A stretch of DNA of 64,000 bases from an uncultured Atopobium sp. GTDB lineage: Bacteria; Actinomycetota; Coriobacteriia; Coriobacteriales; Atopobiaceae. The stretch covers positions 1 to 64,000 of the forward strand of contig CALIZS010000046.1 in the NCBI GenBank assembly GCA_938028565.1, given 5' to 3'. Made by a program: the position numbers and the translations under genes. Each line of letters opens with the position of its first letter. The first letter of the stretch is position 1. The notes under the pieces are model-generated. The model was not told where the DNA came from, ran no database searches, and was given only the letters and a program-made list of their open reading frames with translations. This document shows, in pieces, positions 43,920 through 51,825 of this stretch.

Positions 43920-44594
43920 CTATTTGTTCATGAAGCTCTCAAGCTCATCTCTGTAAAGATGGATAGCTCCGTAGAAGAGCATCTGCCTTTTCATGAGGGA
44001 TTTGTTCCTGAATATCTCTTCGGATTTGATCGCGACCTGCTCACTGACCTTCTCGAAGGCATCTGCTCCACTTTCGAGAATCTTCTTCGCCGCATTCAAG
44101 AAGGCAGGAGCCTCCTTCTCGCCGTCAGTCTCTTCTTGCTTGGCGATCTCTACGACGGGCTCCTCTCCGGCGTTCTCAACGATATCTTGCTTCATCGTCT
44201 TCAGGAAACTGGGAACTGGGAGGTCTGACAACTTCTTCAGAAACTCGTCGTAGCCCTCTCGGCTGGTTAAGGCTTCCGGCTCAACATAGAGGACAGCCTG
44301 ATTGCCTGCCCATCCGTATTTGACGCCGCAGTCATCGAACTTCACGTCGATGACGGGGATGAGCTTGTCTGTTCCCTTGATGTCGCCGAGGAATAGGATC
44401 TTTCCTTGTATGTTTCCGGCTTTCTTATTACCGAGCCACACCTTCTCCGTCCAAGACACGACGCTGATGGAGTTGTCCCTTGTGCCGACAACCTTATCTT
44501 CAGCATCGTCATGTGTCTCGATCATCTTCTTGAGCTGATTCATCAGAAGCTCGTCCTTATAGACTACGATAAGCGTTTTCTTCGTTTCAAGCAT
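43920..44594 (-). CDS. Hypothetical protein, 224 aa (cassette gene 2)
   Basis: Not recognised. The N-terminal half is alpha/beta (TLIVVYKDELLMNQLKKMI, GKILFLGDIKG, VIDVKFDDCGVKYGWAGNQAVLYVE in parts), resembling a small response or nucleotide-sensing domain; the C-terminal 80 residues are helical, with KKILESGADAFEKVSEQVA. There is no membrane segment. GGAGG lies about 10 nt before ATG 44594. It sits between the DUF4357-like gene and the 482-aa gene on the same strand. Confidence 0.7.
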   Translation of the reverse strand: MLETKKTLIVVYKDELLMNQLKKMIETHDDAEDKVVGTRDNSISVVSWTEKVWLGNKKAGNIQGKILFLGDIKGTDKLIPVIDVKFDDCGVKYGWAGNQAVLYVEPEALTSREGYDEFLKKLSDLPVPSFLKTMKQDIVENAGEEPVVEIAKQEETDGEKEAPAFLNAAKKILESGADAFEKVSEQVAIKSEEIFRNKSLMKRQMLFYGAIHLYRDELESFMNK

Positions 44595-44676
44595 TGCAAC
44601 ATGCCTCCTGTTAGCTCACCATGCAAACAATATGTGTCTCTATTCTACGTCCCGTAGAAACGGAATGTAACACCCT

Positions 44677-44940
44677 CTATAAGTCTTTAAGTTTCACGCC
44701 TTCGTCTGTAATCCACATGATTTGCCCGTTTGATTCGCCGCCTACGATGCATGCCGCTGCGGCAGATGGGCTGCTGAACGTCATCTTCTGCTCCCTCATG
44801 AGCTGGACAAGCGATTCGGCAAACGACCTAGGGAGCTGTCTCTGCCTTGCAGCGTATTTCACAACATTCTCCCCAACGGCATTAAGTGCCTTGTTGCGCG
44901 GATTGTTCTCATCGTCTGTGCCTACCCGAGGTTTACTCAT
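44677..44940 (-). CDS. DUF4357-like small protein (cassette gene 1)
   Basis: 87 residues. The C-terminal SSPSAAAACIVGGESNGQIMW region (about 60-80; motif SPSAAA with GG-x-SNG) fits DUF4357, a small domain often attached to nucleases or helicases in accessory DNA. ATG 44940 follows GAGG. It heads a three-gene same-strand cassette with the genes at 43920-44594 and 42460-43908. Confidence 0.7.
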   Translation of the reverse strand: MSKPRVGTDDENNPRNKALNAVGENVVKYAARQRQLPRSFAESLVQLMREQKMTFSSPSAAAACIVGGESNGQIMWITDEGVKLKDL

Positions 44941-45064
44941 GTTTTTGCCTCGATAAGTGCCTATTCTCCTAATCTCGCGAGACCGACCCCTTCTCCACAA
45001 GAAGCAGCTATCGCCGAAAGCCCCTGTTACATGCGGGTTTCAGCCGCGTCACCCATCTGTGCGT

Positions 45065-45305
45065 GACATCAATACAACGCATTCCACATGCTTGATGTGA
45101 GGGAACATGTCCACAGGTGTTACACGTTCAATGGCAAACCCGCTGTCGAGAAGAACTTTGAGGTCCCTAGCCTGCGTCACAACGTTGCAGCTCACGTACA
45201 CGATTTTCTTCTGGGCTAGTTGAGTTGTTGCCTTAAGGAAGGCAGGTGTTGAACCTGCACGAGGCGGGTCAAGAATAATGACGTCAAAGTTTTGACCGTC
45301 TTTTG
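45065..45305 (-). pseudogene. Displaced 3' tail copy of the adjacent RNA methyltransferase gene
   Basis: This stretch aligns without gaps to 46249-46489, the last part of the TrmA-type methyltransferase gene (241 bp, about 21 differences by eye, roughly 91% identity). It encodes only the end of the protein and cannot be expressed alone. Such a duplicated tail is what an element leaves when it integrates at a gene's 3' end. Confidence 0.88.
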
Positions 45306-45387
45306 TTGTTGCACTAGCAATGAGAATTCAAGCGTATCCAAACAAAAGCTCACTATCCATTTAGATAAATGACCCGAAAATTCATCT

Positions 45388-45888
45388 TCATAATATTCCA
45401 ACAATCAAAGCCTGAACCGCCGCTACAACCGATATGATCAAAAACGGAGTGACTACAAAATGTTCCTTGATTGCCAAATGCTTCATCCAGTTGCCGAGCT
45501 CATAATCAGGATGCCCCTCTGTTCCGGGGATGACAATCTTACTCTTATGTTTTCCTTGGAATAACAGACAATCCAGCAAAAAGAAATCTCCTAAGTTCAA
45601 TATGCTCCACTGAATATATCCCATCCAAAAAAGATTCCAAAAGCCCGAAATGCCTGTATGTATAAGACTTGCTATTGAATATATGAAACAAATCCCGCAA
45701 ATTACAATTGTTATGATGAAATTTATATTTTTCTCCTTTTTTGTCATCTGTTCAGGTGCAGCTTTCTGAATTGCCTTTGGATAAGAATCAAAAAAGTATC
45801 TTGGATTAATAAGTACCAAGACTGCTACTGCACCGTTAAAGATTGCGGCTATTGCAATCCCGTCCAGAATCGCTCGTATATAATCCAT
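45388..45888 (-). CDS. Integral membrane protein of unknown function
   Basis: 166 residues with four to five membrane segments (near 5-27, 53-75, 82-105, 140-164). Not recognised. AT-rich, with Ile and Phe in excess, unlike the core genes. It lies between the displaced methyltransferase tail and the intact gene. Confidence 0.65.
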   Translation of the reverse strand: MDYIRAILDGIAIAAIFNGAVAVLVLINPRYFFDSYPKAIQKAAPEQMTKKEKNINFIITIVICGICFIYSIASLIHTGISGFWNLFWMGYIQWSILNLGDFFLLDCLLFQGKHKSKIVIPGTEGHPDYELGNWMKHLAIKEHFVVTPFLIISVVAAVQALIVGIL

Positions 45889-45986
45889 AAAACTACCTCC
45901 TTAGCAAATTCCATTCTTTGTCGCCGCATACTATGCTTATAACTTTGCTGTGACAGAAAATCAAAGAGTTTTGTTCGCGCATAACC

Positions 45987-46219
45987 TTATAACCATAATG
46001 GAGTAATTACCGTTAAAACGAATGCCAGAATAAGACTTATTCCGCAAAATACAACAAGCTTCATCACCTGGCTTTTGGCATTAAATCCAAAGTTATCATT
46101 TCTGTAGTTACAACTCTTATGTTTCCAGTAGTCAGAACTGTTGTCAAACAGTCTAAAAAAGGAATTCCGATCATTTGCCCAAACCGGGGCAGTTCTTCGG
46201 AATCCCTTGATTTCAAGCC
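45987..46219 (-). pseudogene. 5'-truncated membrane protein fragment next to the methyltransferase gene
   Basis: A frame open for about 77 codons, reading from just after an in-frame stop at about 46220 to TAA 45987, ends in a hydrophobic helix (VFCGISLILAFVLTV). No plausible start lies at its beginning. It appears to have lost its N-terminus at the junction with the methyltransferase 3' end. Confidence 0.45.
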
Positions 46220-46232
46220 TTTTCTATACTGT

Positions 46233-47498
46233 TTAGTCCTTCATCCTTGACATCAATACTACCGTCTCCACATGCTTGGTGTGAGGGAACATGTCCACAG
46301 GTGTCACGCGTTCAATGGCAAACCCGCTGTCGAGAAGAACTTTGAGGTCTCTGGCCTGCGTCACAACGTTGCAGCTCACGTACACGATTTTCTTCTGGGC
46401 TAGCTGGGCGGTTGCCTTAAGGAAGGCGGGCGTTGAACCCGCGCGTGGTGGGTCAAGAATAATGACGTCAAAGTTCTGACCGTCTTTTGCCAGAGCTTGC
46501 ATGTAACGAGTAGCATCGTCGCAGATAAATTCGGCTTCAAGTTTATTGTTTCGAGCGTTTCTGCGAGCCATCTGAATATTGTTTTCAACCTGGTCAACGC
46601 CAGTGAGCAAGAGGTTGATGCTTTGAGCTTCAGCGGCGTGTGCCAAGCAAAGTCCAATGGTTCCTGTACCGCAGTAAGCATCAAGAACTCGCAGGTTGCT
46701 GGCCGGTGCGGAAGTGGCTGCCTGAGTGGAGGCGCTGGGCAACGCAGCGCTGGCCTGCGCGGCGTCGTCGGACTCGGAGTCAGCTAGCGCGCCGTCGATG
46801 GCCAGCTGGTAGAGCACCTCAGTTTGCTGAGGGTTGGTCTGGTAGAAACTGGTTGGGCCAATCTCAAACGTGCAGCCCAAAAGTTTGTCGCTCATGGATG
46901 TTGAGCCCCAAAGCAAACGGGTTTCTCGCCCTAAGATTGCGTTGGTGCGCTTCTGGTTGACGTTCAAGAAGATGCTGGTCAGCTCGGGATGCGCCTTACG
47001 AAGTGCGGCAATAAACTCCTGCTCGTGAGGCAGGTGCTGACCGTTGACCACCAGTACCAGCATGACATCGTCAGTGGCATATCCGCAGCGAACTACGCCG
47101 TGGCGCAGCGCTCCCTTGCCGCGATCTTCCTGGTAAGCATGGATGTTGAACTGGCCGGCAAGATACGCCACGTCGTTGAGGATGGCGCGCGCTCGACCGT
47201 CTTCTACCAGGCATTCCTTTGAAGCAATAATTTTGTGCGTTCCGCTTGCGTAAAAACCGGAGCGAACCGTGCGGCCCTTACCCGGCGCAAACGGCGTCGC
47301 TGCCTTGTGACGATACGCCAGAGGCTCGTCCATACCACGAATAGGCTCGATAGTTACGTTATTGATGCTTGCTAGCGGGGCGAGAAGTTCTTCTACCTGC
47401 GCCTGCTTACGCTTAAGTTGGATAGGATAGGGGACCGAAAGCCATTCACAGCCTCCGCAGCTACGCGCAATAGAGCATGTTGGTGTCTTGTATCCCAT
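46233..47498 (-). CDS. Class I SAM-dependent RNA methyltransferase, TrmA/RlmD type
   Basis: 421 residues. It should methylate C5 of a uridine in rRNA or tRNA. The N-terminal RSCGGCEW (about 13-20) with an earlier Cys gives the iron-sulfur motif of RlmC/RlmD-like enzymes; no TRAM domain precedes it. Motif I is LDAYCGTGTIGL (about residue 272), followed by VDQVENNIQMA, DPPRAG and the catalytic YVSCNVVTQARDL (Cys nucleophile, with a later Glu). An Ala/Ser-rich insert (SDDAAQASAALPSAS) lies before motif I. A copy of its 3' end lies at 45065-45305. Exact target base is unknown. Confidence 0.93.
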   Translation of the reverse strand: MGYKTPTCSIARSCGGCEWLSVPYPIQLKRKQAQVEELLAPLASINNVTIEPIRGMDEPLAYRHKAATPFAPGKGRTVRSGFYASGTHKIIASKECLVEDGRARAILNDVAYLAGQFNIHAYQEDRGKGALRHGVVRCGYATDDVMLVLVVNGQHLPHEQEFIAALRKAHPELTSIFLNVNQKRTNAILGRETRLLWGSTSMSDKLLGCTFEIGPTSFYQTNPQQTEVLYQLAIDGALADSESDDAAQASAALPSASTQAATSAPASNLRVLDAYCGTGTIGLCLAHAAEAQSINLLLTGVDQVENNIQMARRNARNNKLEAEFICDDATRYMQALAKDGQNFDVIILDPPRAGSTPAFLKATAQLAQKKIVYVSCNVVTQARDLKVLLDSGFAIERVTPVDMFPHTKHVETVVLMSRMKD

Positions 47499-47668
47499 AG
47501 TTCCTCTCCAAATCTTGGGTTACTACTATACCGTTTGCGGGCTTAAATGGCACGTTTGGGGGATTGTTGTATCTAATCTGTTTCGTCTTTCTGTATCGTT
47601 ACCCGTTTATGCAAAAAACCGCTAGGCTATCAGGCACAGTAATTTTGGGCGAGATAAAGAGGTGGACT

Positions 47669-48637
47669 ATGGCTCTCATCAGCAAAATTGGTATTATCGG
47701 CGCTAATCATGTTGGCGCTCACGTTGCAAATGCCCTGCTTTACCAGGGACTTGCTACCGAGCTCTTTATTAGTGATACAAACGAAGTTCTGTGCAAAGCT
47801 CAGGTAAACGACCTGTTGGACGCAATGCCTTTTTATCCACATCCCGCTCGTGTCTATGAGCTTGATGACCGTTACGAGGAACTTGCTGGCTGCGATATTA
47901 TTGTTAATGCTGCTGGCCACATTGAGGCTGCAGCAGGTAGTCGTGATGGCGAGCTCTTCGTCACCACTGACGAGGCCAAGAAGTTTGCAAAGCGCATTGC
48001 AGACGCAGGCTTCGATGGCGTTTGGGTCAACATCGCAAACCCATGCGACGTTGTTACCACCGAGCTCCAGTATCTGACCGGCGCCGATCCAAATAAGGTC
48101 ATCGGCTCCGGTACCACGCTGGACTCCGCTCGACTCCGCCACGCACTTTCTGTTGCTACCGGCTATCCAGCATCTTGCATCAACGCTTGGATGCTCGGCG
48201 AGCACGGCAACGGTATGTTTGCTTGCTGGTCGCACGTGGCTATTGCTTGCCTCACCCTCGATGAAGTTGCAGCTCAGACGGGCAAGACCTTTGACCTTCC
48301 AGAGCTTGAGCAGGCTGCTCGTATGGGCGGATACGTAACCTACAGTGGCAAGCAGTGCACTGAGTACTCCATTGCAAACGGCGCTGTCGAGGTCATCAAG
48401 GCTATTGTCCACGACACCAAGCTGATTACGCCAGTATCCACGCTGCTCAACGACGTGTATGGCGTTTCCGGTTTCTATTCTTCACTTCCTGCGGTTATCG
48501 GCGCCAATGGTGTCGAGAAGGTCTTTGTGCCTGAGCTCTCCGACTCTGAGATTGAGGCATGGCGCAAGTCTTGCGAGCACGTCAAGGGCAACATCGAGCA
48601 GCTTGGTTGGCTTGAGGTAGACGCCCGTATCGACTAG
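47669..48637 (+). CDS. L-lactate/2-hydroxyisocaproate dehydrogenase-like NAD-dependent enzyme
   Basis: 322 residues of the LDH/MDH fold. GIIGANHVGAHVANAL (about 8-23) is the NAD-binding loop, followed by VNAAGHIEAA, NIANPCDVV, GSGTTLDSARLR (Arg and Asp) and WMLGEHGNGMF with the catalytic His. The unusual GANHVG and GHIEAA motifs are closer to L-2-hydroxyisocaproate dehydrogenases than to standard LDH. It reduces 2-oxo acids, perhaps pyruvate or branched-chain 2-oxo acids. AGAGG precedes ATG 47669. Confidence 0.88.
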   Translation: MALISKIGIIGANHVGAHVANALLYQGLATELFISDTNEVLCKAQVNDLLDAMPFYPHPARVYELDDRYEELAGCDIIVNAAGHIEAAAGSRDGELFVTTDEAKKFAKRIADAGFDGVWVNIANPCDVVTTELQYLTGADPNKVIGSGTTLDSARLRHALSVATGYPASCINAWMLGEHGNGMFACWSHVAIACLTLDEVAAQTGKTFDLPELEQAARMGGYVTYSGKQCTEYSIANGAVEVIKAIVHDTKLITPVSTLLNDVYGVSGFYSSLPAVIGANGVEKVFVPELSDSEIEAWRKSCEHVKGNIEQLGWLEVDARID

Positions 48638-48713
48638 CGTGACGCGAGGCTGCGGGCTCTACGACGGTCAGGGCTGCGACCAGGCAATAGTGCACACCGA
48701 ACATCGAACACCG

Positions 48714-48750
48714 AACACACCTTGGGGTTTCTCCCGAGGTGTGTTTTTTG
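48714..48750 (+). terminator. Dehydrogenase gene terminator
   Basis: acacacctt-gggg pairs with tccc-gaggtgtgt, followed by TTTTTTG. Confidence 0.88.
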
Positions 48751-48788
48751 TTCGACCAAGCTGCCTCTCTCCATTTTTTGATTGGCTC

Positions 48789-48925
48789 TGATTGCGAGCC
48801 TGAAAAGCTCATCATGTCTGAGTAAAACAGCTCAGACATGATGAGAAAAAACCGGCAAATCGCTCAGACAAGGTGTATTTTTCCGACAAATCGTTCAGAC
48901 ATGGCGAGAAAATCAGGCTCCATGA
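48789..48925. repeat. Repeat field A: inverted unit plus three direct units of about 32 bp
   Basis: ctcagacatgatgag occurs direct at 48831, with decayed copies at 48863 and 48894, and as its reverse complement at about 48805-48820 (stem loop 48809-48843). Units are about 31-32 bp and share a tail ending ggcaaatc or caggc. No reading frame crosses it. Confidence 0.8.
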
Positions 48926-48970
48926 GAGTGCTTGTGAAACTAACCTCGGATTCAAAAGTCACGTCACGAA

Positions 48971-49100
48971 AGGCCCGCCTGAAAAGTGCAAAGAATCTGT
49001 ATTTTGGATACAGATTCTTTGCAGAAATCAGGCAAATCCACAGATTCTTTGACGTTTTTAGGCAAAACTTACCGATTCTTTGCAGAAGTCAGGCACGCTT
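48971..49100. repeat. Repeat field B: inverted unit plus three direct units of about 31 bp
   Basis: cagattctttgcag-type units begin at 49011, 49041 and 49072 with tails gaaatcaggcaaat, tttttaggcaaaa and gaagtcaggcacg. The reverse complement of a fourth unit lies just before at 48976-49000, giving a hairpin. The head sequence differs from field A, while the tail is shared. Confidence 0.8.
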
Positions 49101-49242
49101 GGTCCAAGCCTTGCAGGTCGGTTGCTGTTCTCAAAGAGAAGAACTTCTCGTCATGTGCAGTGGTCTTCTCGCCGCGCTCCGAAACCAACAAAACATCCTC
49201 CTTACCTGCGATTTTTGAACAATATTTAAATAAAAATTTCTC

Positions 49243-49269
49243 TTGACTTGCAATCAATGTGATATCACA
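49243..49269 (+). promoter_or_regulatory. Putative promoter with 12-bp palindrome before the SPFH operon
   Basis: TTGACT (49243-49248) is followed by the perfect dyad TGTGATATCACA at 49258-49269. The -10 is unclear. The dyad could be an operator for the ribbon-helix-helix protein encoded in the same operon. Confidence 0.5.
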
Positions 49270-49309
49270 ATGATGCCAACAGATGGCTCATTGTCACAAA
49301 GGAGATCTT

Positions 49310-50302
49310 ATGAGCACCGAGAAAATCATCAAATCCAAGAGTGGTTGGCTGTTCCTGCTGATTACCATTGTTCTTTTTGCAGTTGCAGCTCTGTTTACGC
49401 TGAATTTTGTCCTCAGCGCTATGGCCGCAGACAGAAATCCTCGTCTGGACCCATCATTCCCAAGTATCATTGGCGCGCTGGTATTCTTCTTTGCAGGAAT
49501 GTTTGTTTCAAGTGGCTTGTTCAGCCTTCAGCCTGGTCAGGCAAGGGTTTGCGTGCTGTTTGGTAAGTATATTGGCACCGTTAAGGACGAGGGCCTTCGT
49601 TGGGCAAATCCTTACTATGCCAAGACTCTTTCCACAAACTCAGCCAACCTCTCAGCTCTTGCAACGGGCTACGGTACTCCAAGTGTAAATGTGCACACCT
49701 CCATCATTTCCACTCGTGCTCGCACGCTGAACGGTGACGTTCTCAAGGTCAACGACCGCATGGGCAACCCAATTGAGATCGCCGAGGTTGTTGTTTGGCG
49801 TGTGAGCGATACCGCAAAGGCCCTCTTTGACGTCGACGACTACGACAGCTACGTTGCTATGCAGGCAGAGACCGCACTTAGGCACGTTGCCAGCATTTAC
49901 AGCTATGACCACATGGAGGACGAGTCCGAGTCCAACACCGCAATTACCCTGCGTTCCAATATTGAGGAGGTCTCCGAGGCGCTTCAGTCCGAGCTGAGCC
50001 GCAACCTTTCTGTTGCTGGTATCACCGTTGACGACGCTCGCCTCACGCATCTCTCCTACGCTCCTGAGATTGCGCAGGCAATGCTCCGCCGCCAGCAGGC
50101 AGAGGCAATCATCGCTGCACGTAAGAAGATCGTCGAGGGTGCCGTTTCCATGGTTGATATGGCTCTCACCCAGCTCTCCGAGAATGGCGTCGTTGAGTTT
50201 GACGAGGACCGCAAGGCCGTCATGGCCTCCAACCTTATGGTTGTTCTCTGCGGTGAGTCCGAGGCTCAGCCTGTGCTTAATACCGGTTCCTTGCAGCAGT
50301 AA
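49310..50302 (+). CDS. SPFH-domain (prohibitin/stomatin-like) membrane protein
   Basis: 330 residues. Two membrane segments near the N-terminus (about 12-36 and 53-75) are followed by an SPFH/band 7 domain, recognised by the [13 protein letters not shown] segment and the later [14 protein letters not shown] and [24 protein letters not shown] helix. The class forms large membrane-associated scaffolds. AAAGGAG precedes ATG 49310; the frame opens a little earlier. It begins an operon with an Arc-like gene and an ABC transporter. Confidence 0.88.
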   Translation: MSTEKIIKSKSGWLFLLITIVLFAVAALFTLNFVLSAMAADRNPRLDPSFPSIIGALVFFFAGMFVSSGLFSLQPGQARVCVLFGKYIGTVKDEGLRWANPYYAKTLSTNSANLSALATGYGTPSVNVHTSIISTRARTLNGDVLKVNDRMGNPIEIAEVVVWRVSDTAKALFDVDDYDSYVAMQAETALRHVASIYSYDHMEDESESNTAITLRSNIEEVSEALQSELSRNLSVAGITVDDARLTHLSYAPEIAQAMLRRQQAEAIIAARKKIVEGAVSMVDMALTQLSENGVVEFDEDRKAVMASNLMVVLCGESEAQPVLNTGSLQQ

Positions 50303-50319
50303 AGCATGGCGAGAAACCC

Positions 50320-50520
50320 ATGGCACCTCGCAAACAATATCCACTTCGTGTAGATCCAGAAGTCTGGGAGGCAGTTGAGCGCTGGGCACAAGATGACATG
50401 CGTTCAACCAATGCTCAGGTAGAATGGATACTTCGCGATGCCCTAAGAAGAGCAAAGCGAGCTCCAAAAGCTCAAGACACTCGTGTGAACAAGATAGATA
50501 AATTGGAAGAAGGAAACTAA
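50320..50520 (+). CDS. Arc-like ribbon-helix-helix protein
   Basis: 66 residues. PRKQYPLRVDPEVWEAVERWAQDDMRSTNAQVEWILRDALRRA has the short beta strand, two helices and the conserved RSTNAQVEWILRDAL of Arc/DNA-binding proteins (read in parts). It could regulate the SPFH/ABC operon, perhaps through the palindrome at 49258-49269. The ATG 50320 is preceded by only weak ribosome-binding purines. Confidence 0.8.
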   Translation: MAPRKQYPLRVDPEVWEAVERWAQDDMRSTNAQVEWILRDALRRAKRAPKAQDTRVNKIDKLEEGN

Positions 50521-50521
50521 C

Positions 50522-51823
50522 ATGGCCGACAACATCCCACAGCCACCCGTTCCTAATGCTCCCGTATCTCCGGTTGCACCCGCTGCTCCAGCTGCTCCTG
50601 CGGCTCCCGCACCCGCTGCTCCCGCCGCTACGCCTACTGCGCCTGCAGCTTCTGCTGCACCGGCCCCAGCCCCAGCAGCACCTGTAGCTGCTGCTGCGCC
50701 TGTGCCTGCGACTTCTCCCGCACCAGTTCCAACATCAGCGGCTCCTGGCGAGGTTGTTCCCGTGTTGAGCGTCCAGCACTTTACCAAGAAGTATGGCTCT
50801 AAGGTGGCTGTTTCTGATCTTTCGCTCGACGTTATGCCTGGCGACATCTACGGTTTTATCGGCCACAACGGCGCAGGTAAGACCACGCTTATCAAGTCCA
50901 TCGTTGGTGCTCAGCCATTTGAGGGCGGCGTCATTTTTGTGGACTCCAAGAATGTGCTGGTTGACCCTGTTGGCTCAAAGCAGGTCATCGCTTACGTCCC
51001 AGATAACCCAGACATTTACGAGTTCATGAGCGGCATTAAGTACCTCAATTACGTATGTGACATCTTTGGCGTTCCTACGGAGAACCGCGTCGAGCGCATT
51101 ACTACGCTGGCAAACCGCTTGGGCATCACTGATTCCCTGGCAAACGCTATTGGCAGCTACTCTCACGGTATGAAGCAGAAGCTGGTTCTGATTTCCGCCC
51201 TGCTCCACGAGCCAAAGCTCATCATTTTGGACGAGCCATTTGTCGGTCTGGACCCAGCAGCAAGTTTCGAGTTGAAGAAGATGCTGCACGAGCTTGCCGA
51301 CCGCGGATCTGCCGTGTTCTTCTCGTCACATGTTCTTGAGGTTGTCGAGAAACTCTGCAATAAAATTGCAATTATTCGTCAGGGCAAGCTTCTTGCTGCA
51401 GGTAAAACGGATGAGATTCGCGGTAACGCTTCTCTTGAGGAAGTCTTCCTTGGCCTTGAGGCTGGCGCTCCTGGTGTTTCTGCCGAGATTGCTCAGGATA
51501 TGGCCACCACAAAGGACGGCGCCGCTGTTCAGCCAGTCATTCCTGGCGCGCCTGTAGCGGCTGCACCTGCGGCCCCCGCTGCACCGGCAGCACCTGCAGC
51601 GCCCGCAGCTCCCGCCGCACCAGCAGCACCAGCTGCACCTGCGGCCCCCGCTGCACCGGCAGCACCTGCAGCTCCAGCAGCTCCAGCTGTACCCGGCGCA
51701 CCAGTCACACCCGCCGCACCAGCAGCACCCGCGGCACCAGCGGCACCTGCGACTCCAACCGTGCCCGGAGCACCAGTTCCTCCAGGCGCTCCGGTTCCTC
51801 CCTCCTTCCCTAAGGAGAACTAG
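50522..51823 (+). CDS. ABC transporter ATPase with Ala/Pro-rich tails at both ends
   Basis: 433 residues. The central part (about 80-310) is an ABC-2-type ATPase: GHNGAGKTTLIKS Walker A, YSHGMKQKLVLISAL signature, LIILDEPFVGLDP Walker B and SSHVLE switch. Residues 1-78 and 330-433 are Ala/Pro/Val low-complexity sequence, of a kind similar to the DUF4013 protein at 9392-10804. ABC ATPases of this type do not normally carry such tails, so they may be a feature of this lineage. The permease is the next gene, 2 bp away. GGAAGGAAAC precedes the ATG. Confidence 0.9.
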   Translation: MADNIPQPPVPNAPVSPVAPAAPAAPAAPAPAAPAATPTAPAASAAPAPAPAAPVAAAAPVPATSPAPVPTSAAPGEVVPVLSVQHFTKKYGSKVAVSDLSLDVMPGDIYGFIGHNGAGKTTLIKSIVGAQPFEGGVIFVDSKNVLVDPVGSKQVIAYVPDNPDIYEFMSGIKYLNYVCDIFGVPTENRVERITTLANRLGITDSLANAIGSYSHGMKQKLVLISALLHEPKLIILDEPFVGLDPAASFELKKMLHELADRGSAVFFSSHVLEVVEKLCNKIAIIRQGKLLAAGKTDEIRGNASLEEVFLGLEAGAPGVSAEIAQDMATTKDGAAVQPVIPGAPVAAAPAAPAAPAAPAAPAAPAAPAAPAAPAAPAAPAAPAAPAAPAVPGAPVTPAAPAAPAAPAAPATPTVPGAPVPPGAPVPPSFPKEN

Positions 51824-51825
51824 TC

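Noticed and set aside
48789..49100. Repeats of about 31 bp that might be a CRISPR array
   Set aside because: Units are contiguous and diverged with no unique spacers, no leader and no cas genes nearby.
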